Of a stretch of DNA of 64,000 bases, positions 1 through 8,315 are shown one piece after another. This DNA is from Mycolicibacterium flavescens. Its GTDB lineage: Bacteria > Actinomycetota > Actinomycetes > Mycobacteriales > Mycobacteriaceae. Numbering within the stretch: the first letter of the stretch is position 1; every line of letters starts with the position of its first letter. The translations under genes were made by a program, and so were the position numbers. Below the pieces are notes generated by a model, which saw only the letters and a program-made list of their open reading frames with translations, did no database searches and had not been told where the DNA came from. The stretch covers positions 186,001 through 250,000 of the forward strand of contig NZ_MIHA01000005.1 of NCBI RefSeq assembly GCF_001722335.1, given 5' to 3'.

Positions 1-478
1 AGTCGGTCAACAGGATTCGGTAGGCACCCGAGAACGGGTCGGCGACCATGATGTTCGACGGTTTGACGTGCCGGTGCACGAGTCCGCGTTCGTGTGCGTG
101 GTCGAGCGCCGCGGCGACGCCGTCGACGATCGTCGTCACCCCCTCGACCGGCATCCCGTCGGGGTACCGGTCGCGCATCAGGCGGGCCGCGTCGGGACCG
201 TCGACGTACTCGGTGGCCACCCACAGCCGACCCTCGGCCTCTCCGTGGCCGAGCACCCGGGTGATGTTCGGGTGGTCGAGTCCGGCCGCGGCCTCGACCT
301 CCCGGCCGAACTGGGCGCGGAACTGCGGGTCGGCGCAGACGTCGGCGTTGAGGATCTTCAGCGCGACCTGTCGTGAATCCTGTTGCCGCTCAGCGAGGTA
401 TACGGTACCGGTGCGGCCGGAGCCGAGCCGGTTCACGATCGTGTGACCGGCGAACACCGCGCCGTTGCTCAGGGCCAC
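1..478 (-). CDS. Ser/Thr kinase-like protein with HRH in place of HRD (N-terminal part, runs off the window)
   Basis: The minus-strand frame opens with GTG at 478, 5 bases after the stop of the upstream gene, so translation is probably coupled. It reads as the N-lobe and start of the C-lobe of a Hanks-type kinase. A glycine-rich loop (GSGRTG, about residue 20) is followed by VALK with the conserved lysine and a helix-C Glu region. The catalytic loop reads HRHVKPSN where active kinases have HRDxKPxN, so the catalytic Asp is His. Codons were checked base by base: CAC-CGG-CAC at 76-68. The window ends at a Thr-Asp that is probably the start of the DFG motif. Without the catalytic base this may be a pseudokinase acting as a scaffold or sensor next to the active kinase at 4114-6429. 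The C-terminal part is outside the window. Confidence 0.85.
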   Translation of the reverse strand, partial: MALSNGAVFAGHTIVNRLGSGRTGTVYLAERQQDSRQVALKILNADVCADPQFRAQFGREVEAAAGLDHPNITRVLGHGEAEGRLWVATEYVDGPDAARLMRDRYPDGMPVEGVTTIVDGVAAALDHAHERGLVHRHVKPSNIMVADPFSGAYRILLTD

Positions 479-483
479 GCGGC

Positions 484-2940
484 CTATCGCTTCTGCAGCA
501 TCGTGGTGCCGTCGCTGCCCCTGGTGTGGCTCAACATCTTGGCGAAGCAGTGCTCCCAGTCGAAGTTGTGGTCGGCGCACCAGCCCAGTGCCTGTTCGCC
601 GGAGTTGAACGGTACCCCCGACACCGTGACCCACCAGGTCCGGTCACTGTAAACCGGCCAGTCGCCCGACCACAGCAGCCTCGCGTTGGGGAACTGCTGG
701 CGCATGGCCAGGTGCTCGCGCAGGATCTCGGGGTTGGTCCAGGTGATGCCGTCGGCGAACAGCCCGGGCCGCTTCGAGCTGAGCTGCGGCTGCCACACGT
801 TGAGCAGCGTCGCGTCGAGGACCGACCGGTCGGCGGCGGCGATGTCGACGAGCGCGGACTGCACCGCGTCCTCGAGGTTCCCGTATTCGGGCGCACCGGC
901 CTTGTCGGCGGTCACCTCGGTCGCCGAGCTCGCCGTCGAACTGGGTTTGGCGTCGTACGCGTCGCGGTGCGCGGTCAGTTCCAGGTTCCCGCTGATCGCG
1001 TCGGCGGTGCGCCAGTAGGTGCCCGCCGGATAGGTGAAGTCGACGGTGGTGCCGCCGCCGCCGACCGCGATGGGTGTCTTGCCGAGGTCGAAAACACCTG
1101 AGGCGACTTCGTTTCCGGCGTCGTCGACCGCGGTGACGCGGAACCCGCGGTTGACCAGCAGGTCGCCGTTGTCGCAGCCGGGGGTGATGTGGGTGGTGAT
1201 CGTCAGGCCGCGGTTGGTGAACCGCACGGTCTCTGGCTGCAGCAGCGGTGCGACGTCGCAGGGGGTGACCTCGTCGACCGCGGGCGGCGGGGCCGCCGAG
1301 CCACCTCCCCCGGAGGCCGAGGTGGAGCTCGGGGTGTCGTCGGACCGGGTCAGTGCGAAGATCGCGGCCGCCGCGACGATGCCGACGGCGACGATGGCCC
1401 CGGCGATCATCACCGGATTCCGCGACGCCTGGCGGGACGGCGGCGCACTCGTCGGCGGGGCGGCACCGCCGACCGGGCGGGACACCGGCGGGACGGGCGC
1501 CGATTGCGTGGCCGCGAACGGCGACACCGGCGGTGGGGTCGCGGCGAGCGCCTCGGTCGGGATCGCCGTCGTCGGAGGTTCGAAGGCTGGGTGTTCGAAC
1601 GCGGTTGTCGGGCCAGAGGTGGCCGCCTCCTCGGCCTGCCGGAAGGCGTACGCGGCGAGTTCACGCGCCTCGGCGGCGATGGTCTGCGCGGTGGGCGCCG
1701 GCGGCCCGACGGGAAACCGCAGGCACAGCGTCGCCATTCCGGCGATCATCTCCAGCGGATACCGGCCGAACGACCGTCCGCGGTACTGCGGCGGGACGGT
1801 GCCGTCCTCGCTGGTGCCGATCGGCGCCATCAACGCCAGGGTGTCGGCGCTGTGGGCACCGAAGATCATGGTCTGCAGACCACCGCCGGGCACCGTGAAG
1901 TCCTGGCGAAAAGCGTTGTCGCCGACATGGTCCCACCCCATCTCGCGCAGCCGGGCGGCCAGCTCCGGGGGCACGTCGGCGGATGCGGGTGCCTGCCCGG
2001 AGAACGACGACAGCTCCCACAGCGGCACCATCCGCGCGTTGGCGAAGATCGTGGCCACACCCGCGGGCACGTCGCCGCGCGTGCCGATGGCCCAGGCCCA
2101 CTCCGCAGGCATCTGCTGGACCGGGGTGAGGAGCGTCTCGATGACGGTCTGTCCGTCGCCGCCGATCACGAAGAACGCGAGCAACGAACCGGTGGGGCCC
2201 TCGAAGCCCATCCACATGCCTTCGAGGTCCGGCAGAGGGCCCGCACCTCCGCCGTCGGCCACCTCGGTGTCGCGGAACCTCGGCGCAGCCGTGAGGAATG
2301 CCTGCACGTGCTGATCGAGCGACCGCGGCCCCCACGACAGGATGATCAGGCCGCACGCGTTGAACATCCCGTACGCCAGCTGTTTTGGATCCTCCTCGGC
2401 CAGACCGGGATCGGCCAGCGGGACCTGCGGGTCGGTCGAGGCCGGCTTGGCGGCGCCCGACGACGCCTGCACGGTCAGGGCATTCGGCCCGGCGAGCGGT
2501 GCAGCCGCGGCGGCCGGCGGTGCTGACGGCAGGGTCCCGCCGTTGGCGGCCTGCTCGGCGGCGCGCAGCGCCCGCGGTATCGTCCAGCGCTTCCAGAAGA
2601 CCTTCTCGACGTGGCTGATCATCCCGAACTGGGTGTGCCACTCCGACAACCACATTCCGATGGTGGTGAGGTCATCGCCCTCGGGCTCGAAGACGTTGAT
2701 CGACAGGATCGGCGGCTTGGCGCCGCGGAACTCGAAGCCGCGAGGCGAGTAGTTCAGCGTGCCGTCCCCGTCCACGCGGCGCCAGCCCACGCGCGAGAAC
2801 CGACTGTCGCAGACCTCCATCGCGCGCTCGGGCTCGAGCGTGGTCGCGATCGTGAGCTGTCGCCGCGCCAGCAGCGACAGAATCCACATCGTGACCAGAA
2901 TGCCGAACAGCACGAAGATCAGTGCAGCCGCGGCGTCCAT
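484..2940 (-). CDS. large two-TM membrane protein of unknown function
   Basis: The product has 818 residues. A hydrophobic segment at residues about 5-25 is followed by a roughly 490-residue soluble part rich in Ala and Pro, with two or more globular blocks. A second TM segment starts with VMIAGAIVAVGIVAAAAIF (about 515-535). After a Ser/Gly linker comes a C-terminal domain of about 270 residues, with one Cys pair early on and several Trp near the end. If both hydrophobic stretches span the membrane, both ends lie on one side and the middle part on the other. I recognise no family. It is collinear with the kinase-like gene that follows 5 bases later and divergent from the LuxR-type regulator, so it probably belongs to the phospho-signalling system of this region. 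Confidence 0.85.
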   Translation of the reverse strand: MDAAAALIFVLFGILVTMWILSLLARRQLTIATTLEPERAMEVCDSRFSRVGWRRVDGDGTLNYSPRGFEFRGAKPPILSINVFEPEGDDLTTIGMWLSEWHTQFGMISHVEKVFWKRWTIPRALRAAEQAANGGTLPSAPPAAAAAPLAGPNALTVQASSGAAKPASTDPQVPLADPGLAEEDPKQLAYGMFNACGLIILSWGPRSLDQHVQAFLTAAPRFRDTEVADGGGAGPLPDLEGMWMGFEGPTGSLLAFFVIGGDGQTVIETLLTPVQQMPAEWAWAIGTRGDVPAGVATIFANARMVPLWELSSFSGQAPASADVPPELAARLREMGWDHVGDNAFRQDFTVPGGGLQTMIFGAHSADTLALMAPIGTSEDGTVPPQYRGRSFGRYPLEMIAGMATLCLRFPVGPPAPTAQTIAAEARELAAYAFRQAEEAATSGPTTAFEHPAFEPPTTAIPTEALAATPPPVSPFAATQSAPVPPVSRPVGGAAPPTSAPPSRQASRNPVMIAGAIVAVGIVAAAAIFALTRSDDTPSSTSASGGGGSAAPPPAVDEVTPCDVAPLLQPETVRFTNRGLTITTHITPGCDNGDLLVNRGFRVTAVDDAGNEVASGVFDLGKTPIAVGGGGTTVDFTYPAGTYWRTADAISGNLELTAHRDAYDAKPSSTASSATEVTADKAGAPEYGNLEDAVQSALVDIAAADRSVLDATLLNVWQPQLSSKRPGLFADGITWTNPEILREHLAMRQQFPNARLLWSGDWPVYSDRTWWVTVSGVPFNSGEQALGWCADHNFDWEHCFAKMLSHTRGSDGTTMLQKR

Positions 2941-3426
2941 TTCACATCACCTCAATAGTGTGCAACAGCAAGCGAATTGGTATGTCGAGGCCTATCTCCG
3001 GTTGCTGCCGCACGTGGCGCGCTTCTGCAGTGGGCGGTGACGTTTGGGGCAGTCCGCCATGGCGGGTCCTTCCTGCGGGCAGGCGCCCGCGCTTACGGGC
3101 ATCAATATTTTGCTCGTCTTCCAAGATCAGGCATATACGCCGTTTGACCGACACAGTTTCGTCGGTACCGATACGCCAGTATCGGCCGGGGTGGTAGTCT
3201 TCGGCGGCCGAAGGCTATCGCGTTAGCGAGCGCCACACCTGACCTGCGGTCATGGCCGGTCGCACGCGGTAGCTGAACAGTTGTGTAATAGCTGAAGGAT
3301 TTGACGCATGCGACAATCCGTCAACGCCGTTCATGCAGCCCGGCACCAGGTAAATATTGCGGAGTCAACGATTGGTTGATCTAATCGACAAAGCACTGAA
3401 TTAGCTGAGAGTGGGGGGTTCGGATC
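2941..3426. promoter_or_regulatory. divergent promoter region with several short dyads
   Basis: This stretch of 486 bases lies between the minus-strand 818-residue gene and the LuxR-type gene. It has no convincing ORF and is visibly less GC-rich than its neighbours. It holds several dyads: CCGATAC-GCCA-GTATCGG (3168-3185), CTTCGGC-G-GCCGAAG (3199-3213), TTGACG-N12-CGTCAA (3301-3324) and TCAAC-GATTG-GTTGA (3365-3379). The sequence GTCAAC or its complement occurs three times in the last 130 bases before the regulator, which would suit binding by the regulator itself. A G-rich stretch (GTGGGGGG) about 10 bases before 3427 is a plausible ribosome binding site. No -10/-35 pair is clear enough to call. 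Confidence 0.5.
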
Positions 3427-4104
3427 GTGCCGGGGGCTACGGACACGCAAGCCGACGTTTCGGTCGCGGTAATCGACGGCCACGACGTGGTGCACGCCGG
3501 CATCGAGGCGTGGGCGACGGGAAGCCGACCCCGGATGAAGGTGGTCGGGCACTACTCGCATCCGCGGGAGTTCATCGATCACCACCCCGCCGCCACCCCG
3601 GCAATCGACGTCGTGCTGTTCGGCCTCAAATACGAGGGCGCCGGCCCGGAGTTCGACGCGCTGCGGGAGCTGTGCGCCCGCGGGTTCCGCGTCGTCGTGT
3701 ACTCCTACCTCAGCGGTGACGAGATCATCCTCACCAGCCTTGACGCCGGCGCGGTCACCTACGTGCTGAAATCCGAGAGCGGGCAGCACCTCGCGGACGC
3801 GATCTACGCGGCCACCACCGACACGCCGTACGTCGCGCCGTGCATGGCGCAGGCCCTGCGCAACGGTGAGGTGCTGGGCCGGCCACGGCTGAGCACCCGC
3901 GAGCGCGAGGTTCTGGTCGCCTGGTGTCAGACCGAGAACAAGGACCGGGTCGCGCGGCGGCTGTTCGTCGAACCCTCGACAGTGCGCACGCACTTGCAGC
4001 GGGTCCGCGCGAAGTACGCGGCCGTCGGCCGGCCGGCCCCGACCAAGGCGTCGCTGATCGCCCGGGCCATCCAGGACGGCATCGTCAACGTCGACGACCT
4101 CTAG
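3427..4104 (+). CDS. LuxR/NarL-type regulator with a receiver domain lacking the phospho-acceptor Asp
   Basis: The product has 225 residues and starts at GTG behind a G-rich ribosome binding site. The N-terminal half (about 10-130) has a CheY-like fold: the acidic-pair position reads VIDGHDVVHAG, and the usual phospho-Asp position reads VVLFGLKYEG, with Gly instead of Asp. The later conserved Lys is kept (YVLKSES). The C-terminal LuxR HTH starts at LSTREREVL (about 157) and includes STVRTHLQRVRAKY. Without the Asp it is unlikely to be controlled by ordinary histidine-kinase phosphorylation; phosphorylation on Ser/Thr by the neighbouring kinase, or ligand binding, is possible. It ends 9 bases from the convergent stop of the kinase gene, splitting the two halves of the system. 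Confidence 0.9.
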   Translation: MPGATDTQADVSVAVIDGHDVVHAGIEAWATGSRPRMKVVGHYSHPREFIDHHPAATPAIDVVLFGLKYEGAGPEFDALRELCARGFRVVVYSYLSGDEIILTSLDAGAVTYVLKSESGQHLADAIYAATTDTPYVAPCMAQALRNGEVLGRPRLSTREREVLVAWCQTENKDRVARRLFVEPSTVRTHLQRVRAKYAAVGRPAPTKASLIARAIQDGIVNVDDL

Positions 4105-4113
4105 ACCCGTCAG

Positions 4114-6429
4114 TCAGTTCGCCGCCGCCGCGATCCCGATGACGATCAGGACCACCACCGCCACCGCGACGATGCCCAGCGCGATCAGCAGCACGAAGCA
4201 CAGCGCCGAGAGCGCCAGCGGCACCAGACACAGCCCGCCGAAACCGATCGCGGACTTGGTCGCGGTGTCCGCCAGCCGCGAATCCATCTCCGCGAAGTTG
4301 ACGATGACCACCATCAGCACCAGCGCGGCGATCGCCAACACCAGGGCGACCTGCTGGAACGTCGCGCTCGGGAAGTTGAGGATCTCGTAGACCCAGCTGA
4401 ACGGCCACTCGCGGGTCTTGGGCACCTTCGGGGTCAGCATGATGTGCGCGATCAGCGCCGCGACGGCGATGGCGGCCGCGCCGAGCGCGCGCAACGTCAA
4501 ACCGTTCTTGATCTCCCGCTGACGCGCCCGCGCGGCTTCGGCGGCGGCGGCTTCGGCGGCGAGCTGCCGTTCGTGTTCGGCGGCTTCGGCGGTGGCGCAG
4601 GCCTGGTCGTAGTGCCGGGCGAGGTCGACGACGCCGGTGGCCAGCGCGGTCGCGGCGATCTGGCCGGGATCGGCGTCGGCGCTGTCCGGCGGGGTCTGGC
4701 GTGCGCCCGGTCTGGCCTGCGTGCACAGCGCGGCGAACCAGTGCGGGCCGCTGCGGTCGAGTTGGTTGAGGTCGCGGCGCAGATCGGCCAGCACAGCCGG
4801 TGACAGCAGCGCCGCGCGCGCGACGCCCTGAGCGCGGATGATGCGCCGCGCCATCGCCTCGCGCACATCGACACCCACGTCGACGCCGGCCACCCGCGTG
4901 GCCGCGGCCTGCACGATCGCGGCCGCGGCGGTGTCGATGCGCTGGTCGATGTCCTTCGCGTACCGCGACAACCGGGCCAGCGCGTAGTACTCCCCGGACT
5001 GGCCGGCCGGTCCGGCGTTCTCGTCGAACTGGGTCGCGACGAGCGCCGCGATCACGTCGGGTTCCAGCGTGTGCAGCAGCGGATCGCGCGGCCACGTGTC
5101 ACCGGCCTGCAGGTAGCGCACGGCCAGGTCGCGCGAGTTGATCCGGGAACCGCGGTAGATCACGTCGCTGCCGCGGTAGTGCGCGGCGAACTCCAGGATG
5201 CGCGCGTCGATCTGGGACCGCCGGCCGCCGATCGGGGTCAGCAGGTTGGTCTCGATGTGGGTGTCGCGGACGTCCTCGCGGATCCAGGCGCGCAGCGCGT
5301 CGCACTGCTCTTTGGAGGTGAACAGCGACACCGCCGCGTCCCAGTTCGTCACCATGTGGGCGGCCAGTGCGACCGGATCGGTGAAGCGGCGCCCGTCGAA
5401 CCGGAACGCGGCGATCGGCCCGCCCGCGCGGATCGGCGTCGCCCGTGCCGCCGCGACGGGCGGGGTGTCGCCGTCGAGCCACGCGTGGATCTGCGGGGCG
5501 CTCCACCGGTCGGCCGGATTGTGCACCAACAGCCCGCGGCACAACAGGTTCCAGCGCGGGTCGGCGACCGCCGACAGGTCGATGTCGCCCATCGTGATCG
5601 CGTGCCGGATGGCGTTCTCGTCACGCAGCGGCCGGCCCCTGCCGTCCTTGAACGGGTGCTGTCCGGTCAGGACCTCGCACATCATCATGCCGACTGCCCA
5701 CCAGTCGCGGCTGCGGCCGGCGTTCGGCGTGTTGAGGGTTTCGGGCGACTGGTACACCAGGGTGCCCTTGATCCCGCCGCTGGTGTCGCGTCGCGACTGC
5801 CGGGTGGCGGCCAGTTCGGCCGCGATCCCGAGGTCGGCGAGCACGAGGTCGAGCGGTTGGCGCCGCCGGATCAGGATGTTGGCGGGTTTGATGTCGCGGT
5901 GCACGATGCCCATGTGCTGGTGGATGTACTGCAGCGCGTCGGTCATCTCGACGAGGATGTCGAGCGCGAGTTGCGGGGCCCGCCCACCCGAATTCGCCAG
6001 CAGCGTCTCCAGTGAGCCCTCGGGCAGGTAGTCCATCACCTCGATGAATCGCGGTGCGCCCCAACCGTGGTAGGTCGACCGGGTGACGGGCAGGACGTGC
6101 GCGGGGTCGGCCGCGGCGAGGCGGTCGACGAACGCCTGCGACAGCGTGATGCCGCGGTGGTAGATCTTCACGACTTTGCGCGCCCCGTCGCGGCGGCGCT
6201 GGATGACCGCGACGTTGGCCTCGCCGCCGGAGTCGAGGTCCTCGACGAGGTCGAAGTCGGCCTCCAGGTAGTCCGGCAGCCGCAGGGCGCTGCGCGGCGG
6301 GGCGGCGTACCGCGCGTCGCGGACGGTGGCGGGGCGCGCATCGCGCGCGGTGGGCGGGCGTTGGTCGCGCGCGGTGGGCGGACGCTGGTCGCGCGACGTC
6401 GGCGGACGCCAGGGAGGTGGTTCAGTCAT
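4114..6429 (-). CDS. membrane-anchored Ser/Thr protein kinase
   Basis: The product has 771 residues. A Pro/Arg-rich head (1-50) contains four 8-residue repeats. The kinase domain (about 55-330) keeps the key residues: SGGE loop (67-70), VVKIY with Lys88, HRDIKPANIL (177-186), DLG at 199-201 in place of DFG, and the SPE motif in YQSPETL. So it should be active. About 300 residues of unknown helical sequence follow, then an Ala/Glu coiled-coil stretch and a C-terminal part with about four TM segments, which puts the kinase on the cytoplasmic face. The ATG lies inside the end of the PP2C gene (8-base overlap), giving a kinase-phosphatase pair. It is the last gene of the seven-gene operon and converges on the LuxR-type gene. 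Confidence 0.93.
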   Translation of the reverse strand: MTEPPPWRPPTSRDQRPPTARDQRPPTARDARPATVRDARYAAPPRSALRLPDYLEADFDLVEDLDSGGEANVAVIQRRRDGARKVVKIYHRGITLSQAFVDRLAAADPAHVLPVTRSTYHGWGAPRFIEVMDYLPEGSLETLLANSGGRAPQLALDILVEMTDALQYIHQHMGIVHRDIKPANILIRRRQPLDLVLADLGIAAELAATRQSRRDTSGGIKGTLVYQSPETLNTPNAGRSRDWWAVGMMMCEVLTGQHPFKDGRGRPLRDENAIRHAITMGDIDLSAVADPRWNLLCRGLLVHNPADRWSAPQIHAWLDGDTPPVAAARATPIRAGGPIAAFRFDGRRFTDPVALAAHMVTNWDAAVSLFTSKEQCDALRAWIREDVRDTHIETNLLTPIGGRRSQIDARILEFAAHYRGSDVIYRGSRINSRDLAVRYLQAGDTWPRDPLLHTLEPDVIAALVATQFDENAGPAGQSGEYYALARLSRYAKDIDQRIDTAAAAIVQAAATRVAGVDVGVDVREAMARRIIRAQGVARAALLSPAVLADLRRDLNQLDRSGPHWFAALCTQARPGARQTPPDSADADPGQIAATALATGVVDLARHYDQACATAEAAEHERQLAAEAAAAEAARARQREIKNGLTLRALGAAAIAVAALIAHIMLTPKVPKTREWPFSWVYEILNFPSATFQQVALVLAIAALVLMVVIVNFAEMDSRLADTATKSAIGFGGLCLVPLALSALCFVLLIALGIVAVAVVVLIVIGIAAAAN
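6298..6393 (-). repeat. four in-frame 24-bp repeats in the kinase head
   Basis: Residues 13-44 of the kinase are four 8-residue units: RDQRPPTA, RDQRPPTA, RDARPATV and RDARYAAP. The DNA shows the same 24-base periodicity. Each of the first three units carries a Thr, which could be a phosphorylation site recognised by the FHA protein of the operon; that is inference. Confidence 0.7.
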
Positions 6430-7150
6430 GCACTGCCCCCACAGAGATCAACGCGAACGAGAAGTTGTCGTGGGCGCCGCCCTGGCGGGTGGCGTCGACG
6501 ATCGATTCGGCGACCTCGGCGAAGTCGGCCTTCATCACCGCGGCGCGCAGACCGGCCGCGGTCATCACGCCGCTCACCCCATCCGAGCACAGCAGATAGC
6601 TCGTGCCGTCGCGGGGGCACAGCGTCACGTGCGGTTCGACCGGCAGCCGCTGGCCGAGCGACTGGGTGATCGTGCTCGTCGGGCGACCCTCGGCGTCGAT
6701 AATCGCGTCGTCGGTCGAAACCTGCTGCAGGAAGCCGCTGTTCACGCTGTAGATGCGGCTGTCGCCGACGTTGAACACCGCCACCTCGCGGTCGAGCACG
6801 CAGATGCCCGCGATCGTCGTGCCCATTCCGCGCAGGTCCGGGTTCTGCCCGACCTGGAACACCCGCTCGTTGGCCTGGTGCAGCCCGGCCACCACGTCCT
6901 CGGGTGTGCGCCACGTGGTCGACACGTCGGCGATCACGCCGAGCGCCACCCGGCTGGCCAGATCTCCGCCGGCGTGTCCGCCCATCCCGTCGGCGACCGC
7001 CGCGACGAACGGCACATCGTCCGAGAACTCCATGCTGACAACGGTTCCCACCGCGGCCTGGCAGGTCCAGCCGCCGAGCAGCAGGGCGTCCTCGTTGCGG
7101 GTGCGGACCAGGCCGGTGTCGGTGAATGCGGTGGCGGCGATGCGGCTCAC
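6422..7150 (-). CDS. PP2C-family Ser/Thr protein phosphatase
   Basis: The product has 242 residues and starts at GTG overlapping the FHA gene stop (GTGA). It is a soluble PP2C (PPM) domain with the metal-binding and catalytic motifs: RNED near residues 18-21, DGMGGHAGG (54-62), GMGTT (about 108), NVGDSR (about 125), LCSDG (about 188) and DNFS near the C-terminus. It should reverse phosphorylation by the kinase encoded next in the operon. There is no TM segment, unlike PstP of the mycobacterial pknA/pknB locus, and no cell-division genes are near, so this is a separate phosphatase dedicated to this system. Confidence 0.95.
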   Translation of the reverse strand: MSRIAATAFTDTGLVRTRNEDALLLGGWTCQAAVGTVVSMEFSDDVPFVAAVADGMGGHAGGDLASRVALGVIADVSTTWRTPEDVVAGLHQANERVFQVGQNPDLRGMGTTIAGICVLDREVAVFNVGDSRIYSVNSGFLQQVSTDDAIIDAEGRPTSTITQSLGQRLPVEPHVTLCPRDGTSYLLCSDGVSGVMTAAGLRAAVMKADFAEVAESIVDATRQGGAHDNFSFALISVGAVHD

Positions 7151-7683
7151 TGACCGGTCCCCCCGATCGATACGACGGCGCGCAGGTGGGCGCCGAAACC
7201 CACGACGTCGCCGTCGGCCAGTGCGGCAGGCCGGTATTCGTCGATCTTCTCGCCGTTGACCGTCGTCCCGTTGGTCGACGCCTGGTCCTCGACGAACAGT
7301 TGCCCGTCGCGCAGGGTCACCTTGGCGTGCAGCCGGGACACGTTGGTGAAGTCCTCGATCGCCGCGCCGCAGCGCTCGACGTAGTCGCGCCCGATGGTCA
7401 GTTCACCGGCGTCGACGGTGACCGGCCCCCACGGGAACCGCAGCTCCACACCCGATGCGGGCTGGTTCGTCGCGATGTAGGCGGCGGCCTCGGCGGCGTC
7501 GCGCCGGGCTCCGGTCGAGTGCAGAGGGCACGGGACCGGCATGTCGCATCCGGGTTCGGCGCACGAATCAGTCTGCGGGTCACCGCTGTCCACGTCGGGC
7601 TCGACGGGTTCGAAGCAGCCGGGCTGCTCGCACACGTCACCGGAGAGCCGGCCGTGGGCGCGGCACCTCATCGGGGTCGCCAT
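7147..7683 (-). CDS. FHA-domain protein with an N-terminal Cys/His-rich module
   Basis: The product has 178 residues. ATG at 7683 is chosen; it lies inside the radical SAM gene (17-base overlap). Residues about 6-58 contain seven Cys and two His in two clusters (CRAHG..CEQPGC and CAEPGC..CPLH), which looks like a zinc ribbon pair. The FHA domain follows (about 80-175) with the phospho-Thr-binding signatures TIGRDYVE, SRLHAKV and STNGTTVNGEKI. FHA domains read phosphothreonine, so this is the natural reader of the kinase next door. I do not know a characterised protein with this domain pair. It may bridge the phospho-signal to another partner of the operon. Confidence 0.9.
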   Translation of the reverse strand: MATPMRCRAHGRLSGDVCEQPGCFEPVEPDVDSGDPQTDSCAEPGCDMPVPCPLHSTGARRDAAEAAAYIATNQPASGVELRFPWGPVTVDAGELTIGRDYVERCGAAIEDFTNVSRLHAKVTLRDGQLFVEDQASTNGTTVNGEKIDEYRPAALADGDVVGFGAHLRAVVSIGGTGQ

Positions 7684-8315
7684 GACACCTCCGCGAGCGC
7701 GACGCCGGCGCCGGCCAGGGCGGTTTCCAGGCGGCGCAGATCGCCGCGGCGCGGGACGCCGATCATCCACACCTGCCCGTCCTCGACGGTGACCTGCAGG
7801 GGTGGTTGTTCGGGGCGGGCATCGAGGTACGGCGCGTAGCGCTGCCGCCCACGCTCGCTCAGCGGGATCAGCCGCTGGTTGGCCGAACCGCGCCACAGCA
7901 AGTCGGTGGGTTCGGCGACGGCGAAGGGCCCGACGATCACCGCGTCGATCAGGTCGCCCGCCCAGGGGAGGACCGCGTGGAAGTCGGCTTCGTCGCGGCC
8001 GGTGTAGCACAGCACGTCGCCGGTGAAGACCCCGTCGCGGCGCAGGGCGTCGACACCTTCGAGCAGGGCTCGTAGGGCGACGGGCTGTTCGGTCGGTTCG
8101 CCGCCGGAGATCGTCAGCCCGTCGACGTCGCCGAGTCCGGTGAGCCACGCCAGCACGTCGTCGACGTCGAGCGCGGTGCCGTCCCCCGGTGCCCAGGTGT
8201 CGCGGGACACGCAGCCCGGGCAGCCGATCGAGCAGCCCTGCACCCACAGCCCCGCCCTGGTGCCCGGTCCGAGCGCGGTGACCGGGTGGTGCAGCCGGGA
8301 GATATTGATCCTCAT
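7668..8315 (-). CDS. small radical SAM protein of the NrdG/activase type
   Basis: The product has 215 residues. It has the radical SAM cluster motif CSIGCPGC (Cys28, Cys32, Cys35; CX3CX2C), the GGE motif at 71-73 (GGEPTEQP) and an NrdG-like LWRGSANQR stretch near residue 145. It resembles anaerobic ribonucleotide reductase activases, which use one 4Fe-4S cluster and S-adenosylmethionine to make a glycyl radical. No glycyl radical enzyme is encoded in the window and no RNR gene is near, so its target is open. Its fixed place between the AAA+ gene (ATGA overlap) and the FHA gene suggests it modifies a protein of this operon or its client. Confidence 0.92.
   Translation of the reverse strand: MRINISRLHHPVTALGPGTRAGLWVQGCSIGCPGCVSRDTWAPGDGTALDVDDVLAWLTGLGDVDGLTISGGEPTEQPVALRALLEGVDALRRDGVFTGDVLCYTGRDEADFHAVLPWAGDLIDAVIVGPFAVAEPTDLLWRGSANQRLIPLSERGRQRYAPYLDARPEQPPLQVTVEDGQVWMIGVPRRGDLRRLETALAGAGVALAEVSWRPR

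Noticed and set aside
7668..8315. Anaerobic ribonucleotide reductase activase (NrdG) as a firm call
   Set aside because: There is no nrdD nearby and the operon context is unrelated, so only the type was named.
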